NCBI RefSeq assembly: GCF_037042905.1
Contig: NC_087257.1
Location: forward strand, 19,860,001-19,924,000
DNA: 64,000 nucleotides
Reading direction: 5' to 3'
Source: Lytechinus pictus
Taxonomy: Eukaryota; Echinodermata; Echinoidea; Temnopleuroida; Toxopneustidae
A program made the translations under genes and the position numbers. Within the stretch, counting starts at the first letter, position 1. Each line of letters begins with the position of its first letter. Positions 61,521-64,000 of the stretch are shown here, in pieces. The notes under the pieces are model-generated. The model was not told where the DNA came from and searched no databases. It saw nothing but the letters and a program-made list of their open reading frames with translations.

Positions 61521-63984
61521 GTTTAAAAGAGTTAAAATATAAATAGATAGAAAATGTTGTATGTTTTTTTTTATATATGTAGGTGAAATAGATTGAATGA
61601 ATTTTGATCTGATTATTATTATTTTTTTTTTAGATTTGCTCTGTTAAGGAGAGGATAACACCAGAGAACAAAGATTTACCAAGCAAATATGTTGAGATAA
61701 GTAAGTTTAATTCCATCATCAAGCATCAAATGAAGTGTCTTGTATACAATGTGTACATTACCAAACAATCTTTTCATGTTTATTTTTATATCATCTTGTC
61801 CTGAGGAAATTATATGTATGACATCAGCGATTTTATGATAATATCAATAATGATTAAAATAGTGGAAGTAAGTTTGTATAGATGTAAAGATATGTTTAGT
61901 CAATTCCACCTCTACAAGTTTGATTGCATGATTAGTGGGAAGAGGGAAGCATAACATTGAAAATTTTGTCAAATTTGGATGTCAAATGAGAGTTTGATAA
62001 GATTTTACAGTTTTGATTAATTTTACAAATTTGCAAAACATGGATGTATGGTCGATGGTGTCACAGACTCACCATTATGATACCAAGTTCAATAGAATCA
62101 TCCCACCGCTGCCACCAAAATGTTTCATAAAGCCCTATTCATGAAGTGACTCATGGTATTTGTTGATAACAAGGATAAATTCAATATCACTATTCACAGT
62201 ATAGGTATTGATCATCCACCAATCATGGGATAAGTAGCAACTATATTGTTTCTCCAGTGGATAGCTCTTGGAAAATGTTATTCTCTTGATGCTAGATTCA
62301 AGGATCAGGGTCTGAACTCAATCCATTGACAATAATGAAATGATAATTAGCCATAATGATAATTAAATAATAATTATAATGATATTACTCTATGTGATGG
62401 TTATAGTGATAATGATAAAGATTTTTTAATTTTATTGTATAGCATCAATGTTTTCTACTGATTTTACTGTTTGTGGAGTGGCTCCGCTTAGTGATGATCT
62501 GGTGGTTCTTGCTTTTGTGACCAGTGGGCCAAAAAATGATGTAAGTATCCCATCTGCCATTCCTATGGCCCTTGTTTTGAAGTCTAGTTATTTTAAAATC
62601 TTAGGCCTTGGTGTAATCCTGCAAAATTATGGGAAACCAAGTGTCAAAATTTTCAGACTCTTTGTTATTAAATTTATTTTTAGCTTATTATTAGACTTTC
62701 AGGGTTTTGTTTATATTCATTGTTTATTTATTTTAAAAACAACAATACACATGATGGCCAATAACTGAAATGTATGGGTTTACAATAGGTTCATAAATAA
62801 AAATATAAAATACAGATTGACAATAATGTAGTAGTAAAATGGTATTTATTAAAACACACAACTTTAAGCTTGAAGGCTGAAGGCTGAATACAGGAAGTTT
62901 ACATTGATAAAAATTCAAATTGGTTACATACATGTATTTACATTTGGAGAGTCGAACAATTATTATTTTAAAAAATACCATTCAATAATATATTAAGAGT
63001 TCAGTAAGACCTTAAGACAAGTAGAACTTAAAATTAAGCGTTAAGAGAGTAGTATCAAGAAAGAGAGCAGGGAAGAAGGAAAAAAGAGAAAGGAAGAAGG
63101 GAACGAGATAGAGAGAATAAGAGATGATGAACCATGAGATGGGGAGGTGGGAACGAGATGGTTTGAATGAGTTGACAGGATGAAGAAATGGGAAGAAATA
63201 TGCAGAGTGTGAGTAGGTAAGATACAGGAATGCTTCACAAAGACAGGATACAGTAGACTTAGTAGATCAGGGAGAAGTAAGGGAAATAAACAAGAGAGAA
63301 CAAGGAAAAGATTGAGGGAGGAAAAGCAAAAATAATGAAAACATAATTAATTGCATTCAATGTACATGTGATATGTTTGTTTTACAGTCAAATGCGCAAC
63401 ATTAATCATAAAAACAGTACATGTGATAGAGTCGGTAGGATTGTAAAAAAAAATATACGATTAATTCTCTTTACTGAAAAAGGGCGCTTTTGCAATTTCA
63501 GCTTTTGCAACTATTTAACTATTTAGAAAATTGAAATTAGGTGAAGATGTGAATAAAATAGGACAGTTATTTATCTTTTCATCAGTTGTGTTTTGATTTT
63601 GTTGTTGCATGTATGATAGATAATGTGGTGATTGATTGTGTTGCATAATATTTACTATTATGATAACCTCGCTATTCGACGGTGACTGCCACAAAATTCT
63701 TGATTTACATTGGCTATTGGCCTTTGTAACTATCAAATGGTACATGTAGCTACGATTGGATGGCAAAGTTACTATTATAGTAACTTTTATGCAACATGAC
63801 CATGGTCCTGAAGTTAGAAAAGTAAAAAAGCATTGATTTTTTTCATGGCAGGGTGAAGATAGTGGTGCTCGACGACCTCAGTTGAAGATCATAACACCAC
63901 TGCCTGATGACTATCAGTTGGTGACTAGCGATGCATTATCAATGAGAGGCTTCCAATCATACAGACCAAATGACTATCATCTTG
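52150..63984 (+). CDS. VPS41: VPS41, HOPS complex subunit; first eleven coding exons, runs off the window
   Basis: Component of the HOPS tethering complex that acts in late endosome/lysosome (and AP-3 vesicle) fusion. Exons: 52150-52185, 55312-55581, 56633-56716, 57566-57640, 58060-58125, 58864-58932, 59497-59616, 61099-61248, 61634-61700, 62443-62540, 63852-63984. All joins are AG/GT and in frame: 1168 nt, 389 residues. After an acidic N-terminus the sequence follows animal VPS41 closely: EPKLKYERISN, AIGTHWGVLHVLD, CSDDGR, KQFITGSDR, LHHGEGPIRSIKWRG, LCWKDDNTLLIGW, SVKER, LPSKYVEI, APLSDDLVVL, RGFQ. This is the WD40-like beta-propeller. The clathrin-heavy-chain-repeat region and C-terminal RING domain of the ~850-residue family lie beyond the edge. 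An in-frame TAG sits 9 nt before the ATG. No CLEAR-type GTCACGTGAC box is seen upstream. Confidence 0.95.
52558..54512. mobile_element. Foldback element, copy 2, split by a hAT insertion
   Basis: Begins ttaaaggacaagtccacccc and ends ggagtggacttgacctttaa. The halves 52558-52716 and 54050-54512 together reproduce the 12961-13573 element. It sits in VPS41 intron 1. Confidence 0.88.
52717..54049. mobile_element. Non-autonomous hAT-type element
   Basis: Perfect 13-bp inverted termini CAGGGTGACCAGA ... TCTGGTCACCCTG and an exact 8-bp target duplication gttatatt (52709-52716 and 54050-54057), both as expected for hAT. Subterminal aaatacgggac motifs are repeated. The interior is mostly a ~750-bp GAAA-rich tract (52830-53580). 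There is no transposase frame. Confidence 0.9.
54690..54965. repeat. T-rich TTTC/TTTA simple sequence
   Basis: ttttctttcatttatttttt and similar; no coding content. Confidence 0.75.
55065..55167. repeat. ~100-bp direct repeat, left of VPS41 exon 2
   Basis: Runs from cattttcttggacattataa through taaagaccatgcaccatttt to caaaataaatatggacctc. Its partner is at 55655-55752. Confidence 0.9.
55312..55581 (+). CDS. VPS41: VPS41 coding exon 2, acidic tract and propeller entry (residues 13-102)
   Basis: Acceptor catttccag|GAGCAC, donor ATCAAG|GTCAAT (poor after GT). About residues 38-70 are nearly all Glu/Asp, coded by GAA/GAT/GAC triplets, then EVDEPKLKYERISNTLEDIL. An acidic lead-in also occurs in vertebrate VPS41 but is shorter. 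Confidence 0.9.
55655..55752. repeat. ~100-bp direct repeat, right of VPS41 exon 2
   Basis: Same order and orientation as 55065-55167 with a few small indels (missing ata, missing gtc). Confidence 0.9.
56281..56592. mobile_element. MITE A, complete copy
   Basis: GGCCCGTATTCTGAA at the left and TTCAGAATACGGGCC at the right are perfect 15-bp inverted repeats; the total is 312 bp. It ends 40 bp before the VPS41 exon 3 acceptor. Confidence 0.88.
56633..56716 (+). CDS. VPS41: VPS41 coding exon 3 (residues 103-130)
   Basis: Acceptor atattccacag|TTTCTT, donor ACTAAG|GTGAGA. Encodes FLAIGTHWGVLHVLDHQGN, the first propeller blade of the family. The next intron (56717-57565) holds nothing I recognise. 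Confidence 0.93.
57566..57640 (+). CDS. VPS41: VPS41 coding exon 4 (residues 131-155)
   Basis: Acceptor ccttgtag|CACACA, donor GGAAGG|GTGAGT. Encodes TVNQVSMDMNGDYLASCSDD and then GR, a typical WD-repeat turn. Confidence 0.93.
58060..58125 (+). CDS. VPS41: VPS41 coding exon 5 (residues 156-177)
   Basis: Acceptor cctgtatag|GTTGCT, donor GTCAAG|GTGACC. Encodes VAIIGLYEGEHNQ then FDRPVK, parallel to vertebrate V-x-V-F-G-L-Y-S-G-E. Confidence 0.92.
58185..58420. repeat. Dispersed repeat with poly-C tract, reverse copy
   Basis: Reverse-orientation relative of 20430-20700 (ttggggcaacca, gaagaaaaaagtagctccta), containing about 22 consecutive C at 58240-58261. Confidence 0.45.
58475..58803 (-). mobile_element. 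SINE-related element with degenerate tRNA-like head
   Basis: acatttatatagagcttatt, accccggtcatcggatcatg, actccctggggagcattcca and the head remnant gatacgaccctctgattgca. It shares its middle with 10872-11048. Confidence 0.65.
58864..58932 (+). CDS. VPS41: VPS41 coding exon 6 (residues 178-200)
   Basis: Acceptor catgctgcag|GCCGTG, donor GATCGG|GTATGT. Encodes AVALDPKFSRPGSGKQFITG then SDR. Confidence 0.93.
58950..59120. repeat. Dispersed repeat, copy 2 of the 20165 type
   Basis: tcaggggctggagtgatttt, gaaatgctcaaaggagcctt and cattcactgcaatgttaaag match 20165-20340. It begins about 18 bp after the exon 6 donor. Confidence 0.6.
59400..59454. mobile_element. Half copy of MITE C
   Basis: gcaaagtcgctcgtaacttg and tttatgaaacacccac match the right arm of 35908-36087. 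Confidence 0.6.
59497..59616 (+). CDS. VPS41: VPS41 coding exon 7 (residues 201-240)
   Basis: Acceptor tctttag|CTTGTT, donor GATCTG|GTAAGT. Encodes LVLHEKGFLGRSKSTILHHG then GPIRSIKWRGSLVAWANDL, among the best conserved parts of the VPS41 propeller. Confidence 0.95.
59625..59910 (-). mobile_element. tRNA-derived SINE just after VPS41 exon 7
   Basis: An (ATT)n-type tail starts about 9 bp after the donor; body tcacctcacctgggttgagt and head with ggaatcgaaccc and accactagaccatg. The insertion leaves the donor intact. Confidence 0.85.
60506..60695. mobile_element. Small foldback element (ATTCCATAAAATA arms)
   Basis: attccataaaatatgtgcgt then ccgaccccc is mirrored by tgggggtcggacatcc ... attattttatggaat. 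About 190 bp, in VPS41 intron 7. Confidence 0.75.
61099..61248 (+). CDS. VPS41: VPS41 coding exon 8 (residues 241-290)
   Basis: Acceptor ttattgcag|GGGGTT, donor ATTAAG|GTTTGA (weak: only GT and a T-rich context). Encodes GVKVYDMQSKRRITFIKRDH and LCWKDDNTLLIGWANTIK. The frame continues in exon 9, so the weak donor appears to be real. Confidence 0.92.
61265..61520. repeat. C/T-rich tract and (AT)n
   Basis: ccccccccccctctctttct, later ctacccccccccccc, then (TA)n at 61488-61517. Confidence 0.8.
61634..61700 (+). CDS. VPS41: VPS41 coding exon 9 (residues 291-312)
   Basis: Acceptor tttttttttag|ATTTGC, donor GAGATAA|GTAAGT. Encodes ICSVKERITPENKDLPSKYV then EI, leaving phase 1. The next intron (61701-62442) shows nothing I recognise. 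Confidence 0.92.
62443..62540 (+). CDS. VPS41: VPS41 coding exon 10 (residues 313-345)
   Basis: Acceptor tattgtatag|CATCAA, donor AATGAT|GTAAGT. Encodes TSMFSTDFTVCGVAPLSDDL then VVLAFVTSGPKND. The following intron (62541-63851) is AT-rich with a purine-rich stretch at 63050-63320. Confidence 0.92.
63852..63984 (+). CDS. VPS41: VPS41 coding exon 11 (residues 346-389), last in window
   Basis: Acceptor catggcag|GGTGAA, donor CTTG|GTAAGA. Encodes RRPQLKIITPLPDDYQLVTS then SMRGFQSYRPNDYHL, matching family R-P-R-L-D-I-I and V-R-G-F-Q-x-x-x-x-x-D-Y-H-L. It leaves phase 1 into an intron that runs past 64000. Confidence 0.93.
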
Positions 63985-64000
63985 GTAAGAAGTGAAAAAT

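Noticed and set aside
1..64000. CRISPR arrays, operons, bacterial promoters, rRNA genes
   Set aside because: Repeats lack unique equal-length spacers and the gene structure is clearly that of an intron-rich animal genome; no rRNA sequence was recognised.

Overview
The window is animal genomic DNA: two multi-exon genes with GT-AG introns, short coding exons in long AT-rich introns, many trinucleotide microsatellites, tRNA-derived SINEs and several families of small DNA transposons. The gene structures and the repeat style (for example the TTAAAGG(A/T)CAAGTCCACCCC inverted-repeat element and the GTCTCACCTGCAT element) suggest an echinoderm, most likely a sea urchin. The species is an inference and was not checked.

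Left half, minus strand (33067 down to 4467): a complete POU class 6 homeodomain transcription factor gene (POU6F1/POU6F2 family). I assembled ten coding exons by hand. All junctions keep frame and the sum is 1902 nt (633 residues plus stop). The N-terminal ~440 residues are rich in Gln, Ser and Thr (activation-type). The last two exons carry the POU-specific domain and the POU homeodomain. Coordinates 1-4466 hold its 3' flank, including an ~86-bp minisatellite.

Middle (33068-52149): about 19 kb between the two start codons with no recognisable intact gene. It holds GA- and CT-rich simple sequence, a four-copy ~700-bp tandem array, MITE copies, one frame-broken coding-like stretch (49357-49783), and islands of complex unique sequence that may be cis-regulatory.

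Right, plus strand (52150 to the window edge): the first eleven coding exons (389 residues) of VPS41, a subunit of the HOPS vesicle-tethering complex. They cover the acidic N-terminus and most of the beta-propeller; the rest lies beyond the window. The two genes are arranged head to head.

The most striking structure is in the POU6 introns. Two separate tandem-repeat arrays contain copies of exon-intron boundaries. About fifteen ~60-bp units upstream of the last exon each carry a copy of the 3' splice site plus the first ~27 coding bases. Two extra copies of another exon's 3' end lie downstream of exon 4 and are layered with three generations of mobile elements.
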